Assembly (NCBI GenBank): GCA_026686845.1
Contig: JAIVEN010000015.1
Coordinates: forward strand, 25,773,501-25,837,500
Direction: 5' to 3'
Origin: Adenanthera pavonina
Lineage: Eukaryota > Streptophyta > Magnoliopsida > Fabales > Fabaceae
DNA length: 64,000 bases
Positions 47,693 through 58,780 of this stretch are shown in pieces. Both the position numbers and the translations under genes were made by a program. The first letter of the stretch is position 1; every line of letters begins with the position of its first letter. The notes below the pieces were generated by a model. It was not told where the DNA came from. It worked only from the letters and a program-made list of their open reading frames with translations, and searched no databases.

Positions 47693-49819
47693 TCACTTCT
47701 TCTTTGGCTTAGACTTCTTGCTGTAAGTCTTTCCTTTTCCAGATGACTCAGTAGATCTTCCAGTGTGCTTAGTCCCAGTTTGCTTTATCTTCTCCCCCTT
47801 TTTGGCATCATCAGAAAGCCCAGCAAAGTCCATTGGAGGAGGTATCTGAGTGAGAGGAACAGCACGAAGAGGGACAGGAGCAAAAGGAATTTCTGGCTGA
47901 GCTGGTGCAGTTGAAGGCTCTTCATCAGAATCATCAGAGACCTCAAGCAGCTCTTGCATTTCTTGCCTGGAAAGAGCTAACCGAGCTCTCTGTTCCTCTG
48001 ACAGCCCATAATCAGCAAGAGAAGGAGAGACTGGTGTAGGAGGAGGAAACATTTCTTCAAGCCTTCTCCTTTGAGCTAGTAGAAGGGCATTGTGAGCAAT
48101 GGCAAAATAATCAATAACAGGAACAATGCTTCTTTCCTCATTGCTCATGGCTGCAACCAGTCTTTCAACTTGCTCAGATTCTTGTATAGACAGAATTGAA
48201 CCCTGAGCATCCTCTTGCATAGGCTCAGGAGGGCTATTTTCTTCCAATCCATAGTCCAAGGGTGGACCAGGACTAGGTGATTTCATGGCATCAGGACAAT
48301 CATTATCATGGTCAGTGGAAGCAATCTCGAAGGGACTTGGAGGCACAGGGGATGGAGACAGAGAAGGCTCAGGGATACCAGGCTGAGGTGGAACTGAAGT
48401 GGTAGGAATTGCATTTCTAATCTCTTCATAGGCATCAGCCACCACCTTCATATTCATTGCCAACTGATGTATCTGATCTTGCAAGTGAGCAAATTTGGCA
48501 TTTTGCTCATCCTTAATGCTGAAAATGAGTGTTGACAGATTGTCAAACATCTCAGTGATCTTAGTTGGCTTGGTTCGAGAGGAGGGAGTGGAAGGAGGGT
48601 GAGTGGGCCTGGATGGAGATGGAATAGGCTGAGAAGGCTGAGGTACAGATCTGCCAGGAGCCTCAGAGGTGCCTTCTTGTTGGAGGGATGCATCAGCAAT
48701 AAAGAACAAATCTTCAGATTTTCCTGTTCCCTTTCCAACCCAATGTCCTTCATCTCTTTCAATGCCCATCCTTTGCAATTCCTCTTCTTTGAAGGCCTCA
48801 GTGAGCTTCCCTTTCCCCTTTTCAATGTGCTGAATCCTAGCATGCTGCAGGATTCTTGAGATAATTGCTGCATAGGGAAGTGTGGAATCTTTCCTCTGAT
48901 CCCTTGCCTTTATCATACGCTGGAGAATGATATGCCCCATATTGATCAGCTTCCCACGTATGATGGCAGTCATCACATGAGCCTCTGCCCTTGTTATCAA
49001 ATTGAAGCTGCCACCCTTGTTGAATATGATCCTGGACACTATGTAGTGCAAGATCCTTACTTGTACATTGAGGTCTGTGGGCTTCAACAGATTTATTGTG
49101 GGCCTATTCTCCCTTCTTCTGAACAAGGTGTCCAAGATAGTGCTTTCCTTGTAATATAGGAAGGGCTCACCTTATTCATCAGCCGTGCTAGCCTCATCCA
49201 TATACCCAGAGGATGTAATGTCAACTTTTAGCCCATCTTGTCCTGGGATTTCCAACACCTCATTGAAGGTTTCATCATCAAGCCAAATGGTCCTTGATCT
49301 CAAGGTGACCTCCCATTTCCTTTTCTTGCTGTTATACTTAAGAGAGGCATACCAAGTCTTTACTACCTCATCATCATATTTTTCAGCAATTTCCAACAGA
49401 TTTTTATACTTTATCAACCATATTGCAGCATCAAAGTTGTTGGATATCAGAAATTGTTCCATATTTACACAGTGAGGCTTGATTACCTTTTTGTTGGAAA
49501 ACTTGGTAGTGTACTCTTCTTGAATCTCAGGAGTGCTCCACAGTGGCAGTGTAGTCAATTCAAACTCTCCAGATTCAGTAGAAGAAGAGGAAGCTACAGC
49601 AGCAGTACCAGCCGAAGGAACTGCAGATTTTGAAGAAGAGGGCCTAGGTTTCTGAGATTCTGACTTGGAGGAGGATTTTTGACGTTTGGAAGGAGTAGCT
49701 TTACCGGGTTCGGCCTTTCTCTTGGATTTCTCTCCTTCCTTTGTAGCATATTGAGATTTGACTGTCCTCTTAGGCCGAGACCCAGCTTGTCCTGTTCCAG
49801 GAATCTTTACTCTTGCCAT
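47693..49819 (-). pseudogene. Env-like third ORF of inner SIRE element, one stop codon
   Basis: A single frame of about 708 codons is interrupted only by TAA at 49172-49174, where the outer copy has a Glu codon. The start ATG at 49819 (MARVKIPG) has G at -3 and +4, a good plant context. The N-terminal 60 residues are Lys/Arg-rich (KSKRKAE, SKRQKSSSK) and could act as a nuclear localisation signal. Residues about 110-330 form the conserved globular part (KTWYASLKYNSKKRKWEV, NEVLEIPGQDG, SFNLITRAEAHVM). The rest is Pro/Ser/Glu-rich with a coiled-coil-like QDQIHQLAMNMKVVADAYEE, and the tail is basic. No signal peptide or membrane helix is seen, so 'envelope' is only a positional name. Confidence 0.88.
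47790..47803 (-). promoter_or_regulatory. Second copy of the polypurine tract inside the env-like ORF (inner)
   Basis: A 14-nt exact copy of the PPT lies 382 bp upstream of it, within codons for KKGEK. The outer element has the same arrangement at a similar distance (412 bp). Confidence 0.55.
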
Positions 49820-50797
49820 CTCTTGGTTGAATGATGCAGAATGTGGCTGAGAATAGATTTAAGGGATGCGAAAGGAAGTTTAATCGGTGAGAAAAGACGA
49901 TTTTTGGGCTGGAGTTAAGAGGATTGAAGAGAGAATCAGAACAGACTTGGAGGAGTTACAAATAGGGTTGCGTCTGTTCTGCGGGAAACCGTCGGTTTTA
50001 ACGTATATAACCGTCTGACAGACAAATTTTGAGAGGTCAAAATTCGAACTTCGGGCAGTTACAAGTTAAACCGTTCAGCTTGTCTTACTGACAGATGAAT
50101 TTTCATCTGAAAGTTTGTCTGACAGTGACTTGAAACAATCAATACATACAAAATCAGACGAATTTTGCTCCGACAAAATTCGAATGTTGAAAAGAAAAAC
50201 AGCTTCAACAGACAAAATTAAGCATACAGAGCATCATCTTTCAAGCATTCAATCATCAAGAGCATAAGTCAACAGACGAATTTTGAACTGAGACTTCAAA
50301 TTTTCAACTTTTATAAATATTGTCCAACATTCGTATGTTAAGAAGTAACAATTCGCATAACAGTGATGGACAATTATACTCTTGAAATTTCTGTTTTTGA
50401 AAATTCGAACTTTTAAGCTTCAACAGACGAATTTCGAGGTATTACCGAGAACTGTTCAAGGCATAACAGGCTAACGTTCGTTTGTTGATTAACCAAAATT
50501 CGAATGTTGAAAATGTTGACCAGTTCGAAAACACAGATTATCAACGAAACTCATCTAGCAATCAAACATCATACAAATTTTAGCTTTAAAAAGTTACAGA
50601 ATGGATCCAGACCTTAGAATAATTATCATTCACTTTACTTTCTGGTTGTTCCAATCTGGAGTGCTCCAATCTTTCAAACTTTTAGCCATTGATTTTCACA
50701 AGGAGCACCTGCAACTATATTGAAACATACTCCGATGCTCAAGTTAGAATAAATTCTAATATTAAAAATTCTGAAGACATAATTGCACAGAAATGAC
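49820..50797 (-). promoter_or_regulatory. Spacer between pol and env-like ORF, with promoter-like layout (inner)
   Basis: About 980 bp without coding signal. CAGACGAATTT, TTCGTCTGAC and AAATTCGAA words are scattered over about 50020-50580, as in the LTR U3. A TATA-like GGTTATATACG (minus strand) at 50002-50012 lies 183 nt before the env-like ATG. The sequence between is a pyrimidine-rich leader without an upstream ATG cluster that I could see. It could be an internal promoter for the third ORF. This is inference. Confidence 0.5.
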
Positions 50798-53700
50798 TTA
50801 CAATTCATTGGGATTTACCATTCCCAACTCTCTCCTTATTTTGCAATGCCTGTCTTCTGGTAGAGGTTTGGTCAGTATGTCAGCTAGTTGATCATCTGTT
50901 GGGATGTATTCCAGCTTAACTTCTTCTTTCAGAACATGATCCCTTATGAAGTGGTGTCTAACCTCAATATGTTTCGTCCTTGAGTGCATGACAGGATTCT
51001 TAGTGATGTTTATGGCACTTTGATTATCACACATGATGGGTATCTCTTTCATTTTAACCTTAAGATCTTCAAGCTGCTGCTTCATCCAGATGACTTGGGC
51101 ACAACAGCTTCCAGCTGCAACATACTCAGCTTCTGCAGTGGATAGAGCTACACTGTTTTGCTTTTTGCTGAACCATGAAACCAGGGATCCTCCAAGAAAC
51201 TGACAAGTTCCACTTGTGCTTTTTCTGTCAGTTTTGGATCCTGCAAAGTCAGCATCAGTGTATCCTTTGAGATCTTCTCCATTGTCTTTTGGATACCAAA
51301 GACCCATCTGTGATGTTCCAATTAGATATCTGAAAATTCTTTTCACAGCTGTTGCATGGGTTTCTTTGGGGCATGATTGGAACCTTGCACACATGCAGAC
51401 ACTGAATATAATGTCAGGTCTGCTGGCAGTTAGGTACAGCAGGGATCCAATCATTCTTCTGTATTGAGTAATGTCAAACATTTTCCCATTTTCATCCATG
51501 TCCAGTTTGGTTCTAGTGGCCATAGGTGTTCCCATTGGCTTGGCATTCTCCATTCCAAACTTCTTTAATAGCTCTTTTAGATACTTGGATTGACTGAGAA
51601 AGATACCATCATTAAGCTGTCTGATTTGCAATCCAAGGAAAAAATTGAGTTCACCCATCATAGACATCTCGAATTCTCCCTGCATTAACTTAGAAAATTC
51701 CTTGCAAAGAGTTTCATTAGTAGCACCGAAAATAATATCATCAACATAGATTTGGACAATTAGTAAATCTTTATTCTCTTTCTTAGTGAATAAAGTTGTG
51801 TCAACTTTGCCTCTGTTAAACCCTTTTTCAGTCAGAAAGTTGCTCAATCTTTCATACCATGCTAGGGGCTTATTTTAATCCATAAAGAGCTTTCTTCAGT
51901 TTATAGACATGGTTTGGTTTTGTAGAATCCTCAAAGCCTGGAGGTTGATCTACATAAACCTCTTCCATGATATATCCATTCAGAAAGGCACTTTTTACAT
52001 CCATTTGATATAGCAAAATATTTTTCATGCATGCATAAGCTAGTAGAATCCTTATAGCTTCTATTCTGGCTACTGGTGCAAAGGTTTCTTCAAAATCAAT
52101 ACCTTCTTCTTGATTATACCCTTTAGCAACTAATCTAGCTTTATTTCTGATTATAGTTCCAGATTCATCAAGTTTGTTTCTGAAAAGCCATTTGGTACCA
52201 ATAACAGGATGATTTTTGGGTCTTGGAACTAAATCCCAAACTTGATTTCTTTCAAACTGATTTAGTTCATCTTGCATTGCCAAAATCCAGTAATCATCAG
52301 TTAAGGCTTCTTCAGCACATTTGGGTTCAATTTGAGAAATGAAAGCACAATTTAGCATTTGATCCCTTAACTGTTTTCTGGTTTTGACTCTCTCTTGAAC
52401 ATCTCCTATCACTTGATCAACAGGATGATTCCTTTGATATCTCCAAGCTCTAGGGAATTCTTGAGATGTTTCTTCATTATTTTCTTCATCAAACTCTTGC
52501 TCCTGGATATCTTCCTCTATGTTAACAGATTCAGATATCTTTGGAGGTTCAGTTCTACTTTTATCAGATATGCCCAGTTTTTCAAAATTGAAAGCAAGAT
52601 CATCCTTATTGGTAACATGTTTTGAAATAGTTTCATTTTCAATGAAAACCACATGCACAGATTCCTCTACCACATTTGATCTTTTATTATAAACTCTATA
52701 TGCCTTACTCCTACTAGAGTAGCCAAGAAATATACCTTCATCTGATTTGGCATCAAATTTACCTAGGTTTTCTTTGCCATTGTTGTGAATGAAGCATTTG
52801 CATCCGAACACATGGAGATTGGACAGATTTGGCTTTCTCCCCTTGTACAGCTCGTATGGAGTCTTTCCTAGGATGGGTCTGATGTATGCTCTGTTGATGA
52901 TGTAACTAGCTGTGTTCACTGCATCAGCCCAGAATACTTGAGAAAGTTCCTTCTCATTCAGCATAGCTCTGGCCATCTCCTCAATAGTTCTGTTCTTCCT
53001 TTCTACTACTCCATTTTGTTGAGGAGTCCTAGGAGCAGAGAAGTTGTGGTCAATTCCATGCTCACTGCAGTACTCCAGGAAGTATGCATTTTCGAATTCT
53101 CCTCCATGATCTGATCTGATGGACACAATAGAAATACCTTTCTCATTTTGCACTTTCTTGGCTAAGGTTACAAATGCATCAAAGGTATCACTTTTAGAAG
53201 AAAGAAATAATGTCCAAGTAAATCTAGAATAATCATCAACAATTACAAGCACATACAGATTGCCACCTAAACTCTTTACCCTTGAAGGTCCAATTAAGTC
53301 CATATGCAACAATTCAAGTGGTCTTGTTGTGGTAACTGTGTTTTTGGATTTGAAGGATGATTTAGTTTGTTTTCCTTTTAAGCATGCATCACATTCTTTA
53401 TCCTTTTCAAAAGATATTTTTGGCAAACCAGTAACTAGCTCATTTTTAACTAGTTTAGACAATTGATTCATATTGACATGAGCTAATCTCCTATGCCATA
53501 GCCAACTATCATTATTCTTACTAATTAAGCATACAGAATCTAAAGGAGGAAGTTCATCAAGGTCAATAGTGTAGCAGTTACCATCCCTTTTAGCTTTGAG
53601 GATTACTCTGTGATCACTTTTTCTGATGACCAGGCAAAAATTTGAGTCAAACAGCACCCAGTTTCCTTTGTCACAAGTCTGACTCACGCTTAGCAGGTTG

Positions 53701-53927
53701 TGGTTGAGGCCAATCACAAACAGCACCTCTTCAATGGATGTTTCTGGATTTTTGCCCACAATGCCAATGCCAACAATTTTACCATATTGATCACCTCCAA
53801 AGGTCACCTTTCCTCCTTTTTTGTCTCTAAGGGTGATGAACTTCTCCTTGTCACCAGTCATGTGACTTGAGCAGGCACTGTCCATATACCATTTGTTGCT
53901 TTTCTTAGCTTTGAGACAGACCTGCAA
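50798..53927 (-). pseudogene. Pol polyprotein of inner SIRE element (protease, integrase, RT, RNase H)
   Basis: The domains are in Copia order. Protease: YMDSACSSHMTGD at residues 14-26, a D-S-A active site. GAG-pre-integrase zinc finger: WHRRLAH near residue 143, then CDACLKGK. Integrase D-D-E: LLHMDLIG near 210, SDHGGEF near 272, NGVVERKN near 307. RT: GTKWLFRNKL onward, then YVDD in the second segment. RNase H: TDADFAGS, STAEAEY and MCDNQSAI. It ends in NPNEL. A CAA-to-TAA stop at 51870-51872 after YGLK and a 2-bp deletion near 51863 split it inside RT. Pol lies in the -1 frame relative to gag and opens after a TTTTGCAG sequence. It makes element DNA and inserts it into the genome. Confidence 0.92.
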
Positions 53928-53971
53928 AACAATGTTTATGATTTCCTTTTAGGTACCCAAATTTGCTTGGG

Positions 53972-55735
53972 TCATTTTTGGTCAGTATATTTTTCCCTAG
54001 ATGCAGATGCAACTTTGGGAACCCATCCAACTTTCCTGCCAAGTCCATTTTTCCTCAAATCACAAGAACTGGAAATATGTCCCTTTTTGTTACAAAAATG
54101 ACATGTAGTGAAAGGACTGCTAGATTGAGATGCAGGAAGAAAACAGTGCAGGTAATACTTTTGTCTAGCATGCCTTGGTTGATCATACGTTTCAATGTGA
54201 GGTGATGCATTAACTTTCTTTTTATTGTTCTTAGCATGCACAAAATGTCTCATATATGCATTTTGATTTTTCTTCCTAATCTTTTCCTTGACAGCACATG
54301 GGTCATAGCCAAGACCAGCTTTTTCTTGTGATATTCTTTGGCTCCCCATCAGGGCAAACAACATGTCTTTACCTCTAGTGAGCCTAGACATGCTTTTAAC
54401 TAGATAATCATTCGTTTGTTTAAGTTCAGTGCAAGAAATGCAGCAAACAGATTCAGAAGTAGATGGAGAAGAAGTTTCAGAAACTGTGCTTTGAGACTCC
54501 AGCTTGCTTATCTTTTTCTTTGCCAATTTTAGTTCTTTAGCAACTTTAATAAATTCATCATGAAGCTCATGAAATGCATCCAGTAATTCAGAATAGGAAG
54601 GTTCAGATTCATATACCTCTTCATCCTGATCACTGCTGTATGAAGGTGTAGCTTCTTCAGAAGCAAGTGCCATTAGACAAATGTTGGCAATCTCATCTTC
54701 ATCTTCTTCTTCCTCATCTGAGCTGTTGCCCCATATGGATGAGATGTACGCCTTCTTCTTTTTCCCTTTGTCAGCACCTTTCTTTTCTTTTTCTTGCTTC
54801 CTGAGGAATTGGGGGCAGTCCCATTTTATGTGTCCCTGCTTCTTGCACTCATAACAAGTCACAGATTCTTTTGCCTCTTGCTTGCTTTCCCCAGCAGCTA
54901 CTTTCTTGAAGAATCTCTTGTTCTTCTTCTTGCTATAGAATCTTCCGAATTTTCTGACCATCATAGCCAAGGTTTCCTCATCAAGTTCATCCTCTTCGTT
55001 AGATTCTTCTTCCTTTTCATCAGCAGCTTTGAGAGCAAGGCCTTTCTTCTTTCTGTCCAGCCCGGCTTCCTTGAGAGCTTTGATTTTTCCTTCATACTCC
55101 TCAAGGCTCCCGAAGAGAGCTGTGACAGAGGCCATTGATTCTCCTCTGGCTTCTTCTATTGCTGTCACCTTGGGCTACCATTCCAGAGGGAGAGCTCTGA
55201 GAATTTTTCTCACTTTCTCTGATTGAGTGTATTCCTTTCCTAGGCTCTTTAGTTGATTCACAATGAGAGTGAATCTCTTTTGGAGCTCCTTTACAGTTTC
55301 TCCTTCAGACATCCTGAAGCTCTCATACTCTCCAATGCACGTATTGAGTCTGTTCTCCCTGACCCCAGATGTCCCTTCATGTGCAATCTGCAGAGTGTCC
55401 CACATCCCTTTTGCAGTGGTGCATTGTGAGACCCTGTAGAATTCGTCCTGGTTCAGGGCACTGACTAAACAATGCTTTGCTTTAAAATTCAGTAGGACTC
55501 TCCTTCTGTCTTCATCATTCCACTCTGCTTCCAGCTTCTCTTTGTATCTTCCATCTTCAGTTAGAGCCATTGGGACGAAATCTCCTTTATCAATGACTGA
55601 CCAGATGTCAAGATCAATTGATTGGAGGTAGATCTGCATCCTCATCTTCCAGTACCCATAATGCTCTCCACTGAAGCCTAGTGGTCTGTTAGTGTTGTTC
55701 CCTTCAGGAAGTATACTCTCTCCAAAGCCAGCCAT
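53972..55735 (-). pseudogene. Gag of inner SIRE element, one internal stop
   Basis: The start is taken as the ATG at 55735 (MAGFGESILPEG), only 55 nt from the 5' LTR. The upstream in-frame extension runs through the PBS and is unlikely to be used. The capsid-like part includes FSGEHYGYWKMRMQIYL and the KELQKRFTLIVNQLKSLG region. A CAG-to-TAG stop at 55175-55177 follows ALPLEW. Two CX2CX4HX4C zinc knuckles follow: CYECKKQGHIKWDC near 54840 and CHFCNKKGHISSSC near 54090, with a long acidic and Ser-rich stretch between them. The two-knuckle, long-linker layout is typical of SIRE-lineage Gag. It would form the virus-like particle and bind RNA in the cytoplasm. Confidence 0.9.
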
Positions 55736-55776
55736 CTTTGTTCCCGGACTGTGAAATCCTTTGAATGGGAATCCGG

Positions 55777-55788
55777 GCTCTGATACCA
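55777..55788 (-). promoter_or_regulatory. Primer binding site, inner element
   Basis: The minus strand reads TGGTATCAGAGC two bases after the 5' LTR. It is complementary to the 3' end of plant initiator methionine tRNA, the usual Copia primer. Confidence 0.93.
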
Positions 55789-55790
55789 CT

Positions 55791-57513
55791 TGTTAGCAAG
55801 GCTGACTTCCCAAGAGGGGGGGTGAATTGGGAAGATTGAAATTTTTCTGCACAAAGTAAAGCAAGTGAAAATATCACAGTATAATGAAAACAACGTGTAA
55901 AACAGAGCAAGTTGATAAGTAGAGATAAGGAGAAGAAAACTCAGTGATTTATCCTGGTTCGGTCTATCCACTTGACCTACATCCAGTCCCCAAGACACCT
56001 CTTGAGATTTATCCACTATCCAGCAAGAATTTCAACGGGCTTCTTACTAAGGCCACAGTACACGAGTCTGCTCTGTTCTGAGCTCTCTCAAACTCTCTAA
56101 GCACTTTCTCTATGTGCTTCCCAATCCCCTTGTGAATACCCCTCACAAGTAAATCTATCTTTCAGATAAAGAGTAGATTGTTTACAAATGAATAACTCTC
56201 TAGAATAGAGTAGATATGAAAGTTTAAGTACAAATAATGAAGTTGGAAGGGTAAAAGCTTTTGAGATGAAGATTCAGCAGAAATTCGATATATACAAGTT
56301 TGATTCGTTACCCACAACTTCAAATAATGTTATATTTATAGATTTAGATCTCAAATATCCGTTAGAGACTAAATCTATCCGTTGGGGAAGTTATCCAACG
56401 GTTACTCTGAAAAACTATCCGTTCACCAACCGCATTTAATGTTTCTGACATACTGAAATTCGAATTTCGGTTGGCCAACAGACGAATTTCGAGGGAACCG
56501 AAGGTTAAAGCCTCCAACGTAAAAATGCGAAGTTCATCTGTCCATAGAGTGAAATTCGAATTTCGAAACTCATAAAATATTTTCACAATGTGACATACGA
56601 ATTTTTAAGAAGTAAGATTTTCTGTTAAGTGTGAACAGTGTTTTCAATTTGCTACAGTGCCCTCGAAATTCGAATTTTGGATGCCCAAAATTCGTCTGTC
56701 CATTGAACGTCCAAATAGACACAGTAGTTCACTTTCTTTGAAATTCAAATTTTGACAGAGTGAAATTCGTCTGTCAGAGACCAGTTTTGAGACTTAAATC
56801 ATTCTTGATCTCAGATGAACTTTATCAAACATTCAGACGAATTCCCTCTATTTTCTCAAGTTTTGTTTTGTCTGAAATTCGAATTTTGAAAGAGTGAAAT
56901 TCGAATGTCACAAAGTAGCTTTTTTTGACTCAGATGAAAATTCGAATTTTGCTAAGTAAAAGTTCGTCTGTCAGAGAGCATTTTTCAAACTTAGTTTCTT
57001 CTTAATTTCAGATGAACTTTAGCAAAGCTTCAGACGAATTTCTTTGGTTTTCATAAATGGCATTTTGTCTGAAATTCGAATTTTGAGACTGTGAAGTTCG
57101 TCTGTCACAAAAAGGCTTCTTTCAGACTTGATTGAAGTTCGAATTTTGAATGACCAAAATTCGTCTGACAGAGGGACACCTTTCCAGACTTAATCAGTTT
57201 TAGCTCGAAATTCGAATTTCCAAAAGCAAAGTTCGAATTTCCAACTTGACAGTTCAGTTATACTTTCAAACTTCGTCTGTTTGTGAGTATTTTCCAAATA
57301 GGTAAGGATTTAAATTTCAAATCAAGGTTTGAAAATGTCTTTTTCTCAAATCAAAATCTTTTACCCAATCTAAACAAAAACTAAAGATCCTACAAAAGAT
57401 CTAATAGCCAATTCACAGAAGACCTTCACTTGAAACAGCTTTAATCTCCTTTGATATCTTCAATCCAAGCTCTTGAGTGTTGGTTTGGAATCATCAAAAC
57501 TCTTGATCCAACA
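55791..57513 (-). repeat. 5' LTR of inner SIRE element
   Basis: 1,723 bp, almost identical to 45685-47407. The differences seen are all A/G or C/T changes, for example AATTCGAT versus AATTCGGT near 56286. TATA-like box at 56329-56341. Confidence 0.95.
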
Positions 57514-58780
57514 AGTTAGACTTTTTATTGAAAACTCTATATGCCTTACTTCTACTAGAATAGCCCAGAAATATACCTTCATCAGATTTGGCATCAAACT
57601 TACCCAGATTCTCCTTTCCATTATTGTGAATGAAGCATTTGCAGCCGAACACATGGAGATGTGACATATTTGGCTTTCTTCCCTTGCACAGCTCATAAGG
57701 AGTCTTCCCAAGGATTGGTCTGATGTAGGCTCTATTAATGATGTAGCTAGCTATATTCATTGCATCAACCCAAAATACTTGAGGAAATTCCTTTTCATTC
57801 AGCATAGCTCTAGCCATTTCTCTAATTGTTCTATTCTTTCTTTCTGCTACTCCATTCTGTTGTGGAGTTCTTAGGGCTGAGAAGTTGTGGTCAATTCCAT
57901 GCTCTTTGCAATACTCCAGAAAGTATGAGTTCTCAAATTCTCCTCCATGATCTGACTTGATCGACACAATGGAAATACCTTTCTCATTTTGTACTTTCTT
58001 GGCTAAGGTTACAAATGCATCAAAGGTATCACCTTTAGAGGAAAGAAACAATGTCCATGTAAATCTAGAATAATCATCTACAATGACAAGCACATACAGA
58101 TTTCCACCAATGCTTTTTACCCTAGATGGACCAATTAAATCCATATGCAGTAGTTCTAGTGGTCTAGTTGTGGTGATTACGTTTTTGGGTTTAAAAGAAG
58201 ATTTAGTTTGCTTTCCTCTTAGGCATGCATCACATTCTTTATCCTCTTCAAAAGCAATTTTTGGCAGGCCAGTGACTAGCTTGTTTTTAACTAATTTTGA
58301 AAGCTGATTCATGTTAACGTGAGCTAATCTTCTATCCCATAGTCAACTATCATAGTCCTGACTAATTAAACAAACAGAATCTAAGGGAGGAAGTTCATCA
58401 AGATCAATAGTATAGCAGTTACCACCACTTTGAGCTTTGAGGATTACTTTGTGATCGCTTTTTCTGATGACTAGGTAGAATTTTGAGTCAAACAGCACCC
58501 AATTTCCTTTGTCACATGTTTGGCTCACACTCAGCAGATTGTGGTTGAGGTCAATTACAAACAGTACCTCTTCAATGGATGTTTCAGGATTCTTGCCCAC
58601 AACGCCAATGCCAACTATTCTGCCATACTGATCACCTCCAAAAGTCACCTTTCCTCCTTTCTTATCTCTACGGGTGATGAACTTCTCCTTGTCACCAGTC
58701 ATGTGACTTGAGTAGGCACTGTCCATGTACCATTTATTGTTCTTTCTAGCTTTGAGACAGACCTGCAAAACAAAGTTCAA
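57514..58780 (-). pseudogene. 5' half of outer SIRE pol (protease and integrase), broken
   Basis: Protease: YMDSAYSSHMTGD, where the usual Cys after DSA is Tyr. A TGG-to-TGA stop at 58343-58345 precedes LWDRRLAH, in which the first zinc-finger His has become Asp. The integrase core is otherwise well kept: LLHMDLIG, SDHGGEF, NGVAERKN, then VFGCKCFIHN and IFLGYSSRSKAYRV. The frame runs into the inner LTR at 57514 after FNKKSN and resumes on the far side at 45684 with the EKSVHVVF part. Confidence 0.9.

Larger units (their letters stand above)
45685..57513 (-). mobile_element. Inner SIRE/Maximus-type Ty1/Copia element, complete and young
   Basis: 11,829 bp with two 1,723-bp LTRs (45685-47407 and 55791-57513) and a perfect 5-bp duplication AGTTA (45680-45684 and 57514-57518). 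It sits inside the pol gene of the outer element. The minus-strand order is LTR, PBS, gag, pol, spacer, env-like ORF, PPT, LTR. The LTRs have equal length and, by eye, about eight differences, all transitions, so the insertion is recent. Despite that, gag, pol and the env-like ORF each contain a stop, and pol also has a 2-bp deletion. Confidence 0.96.
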
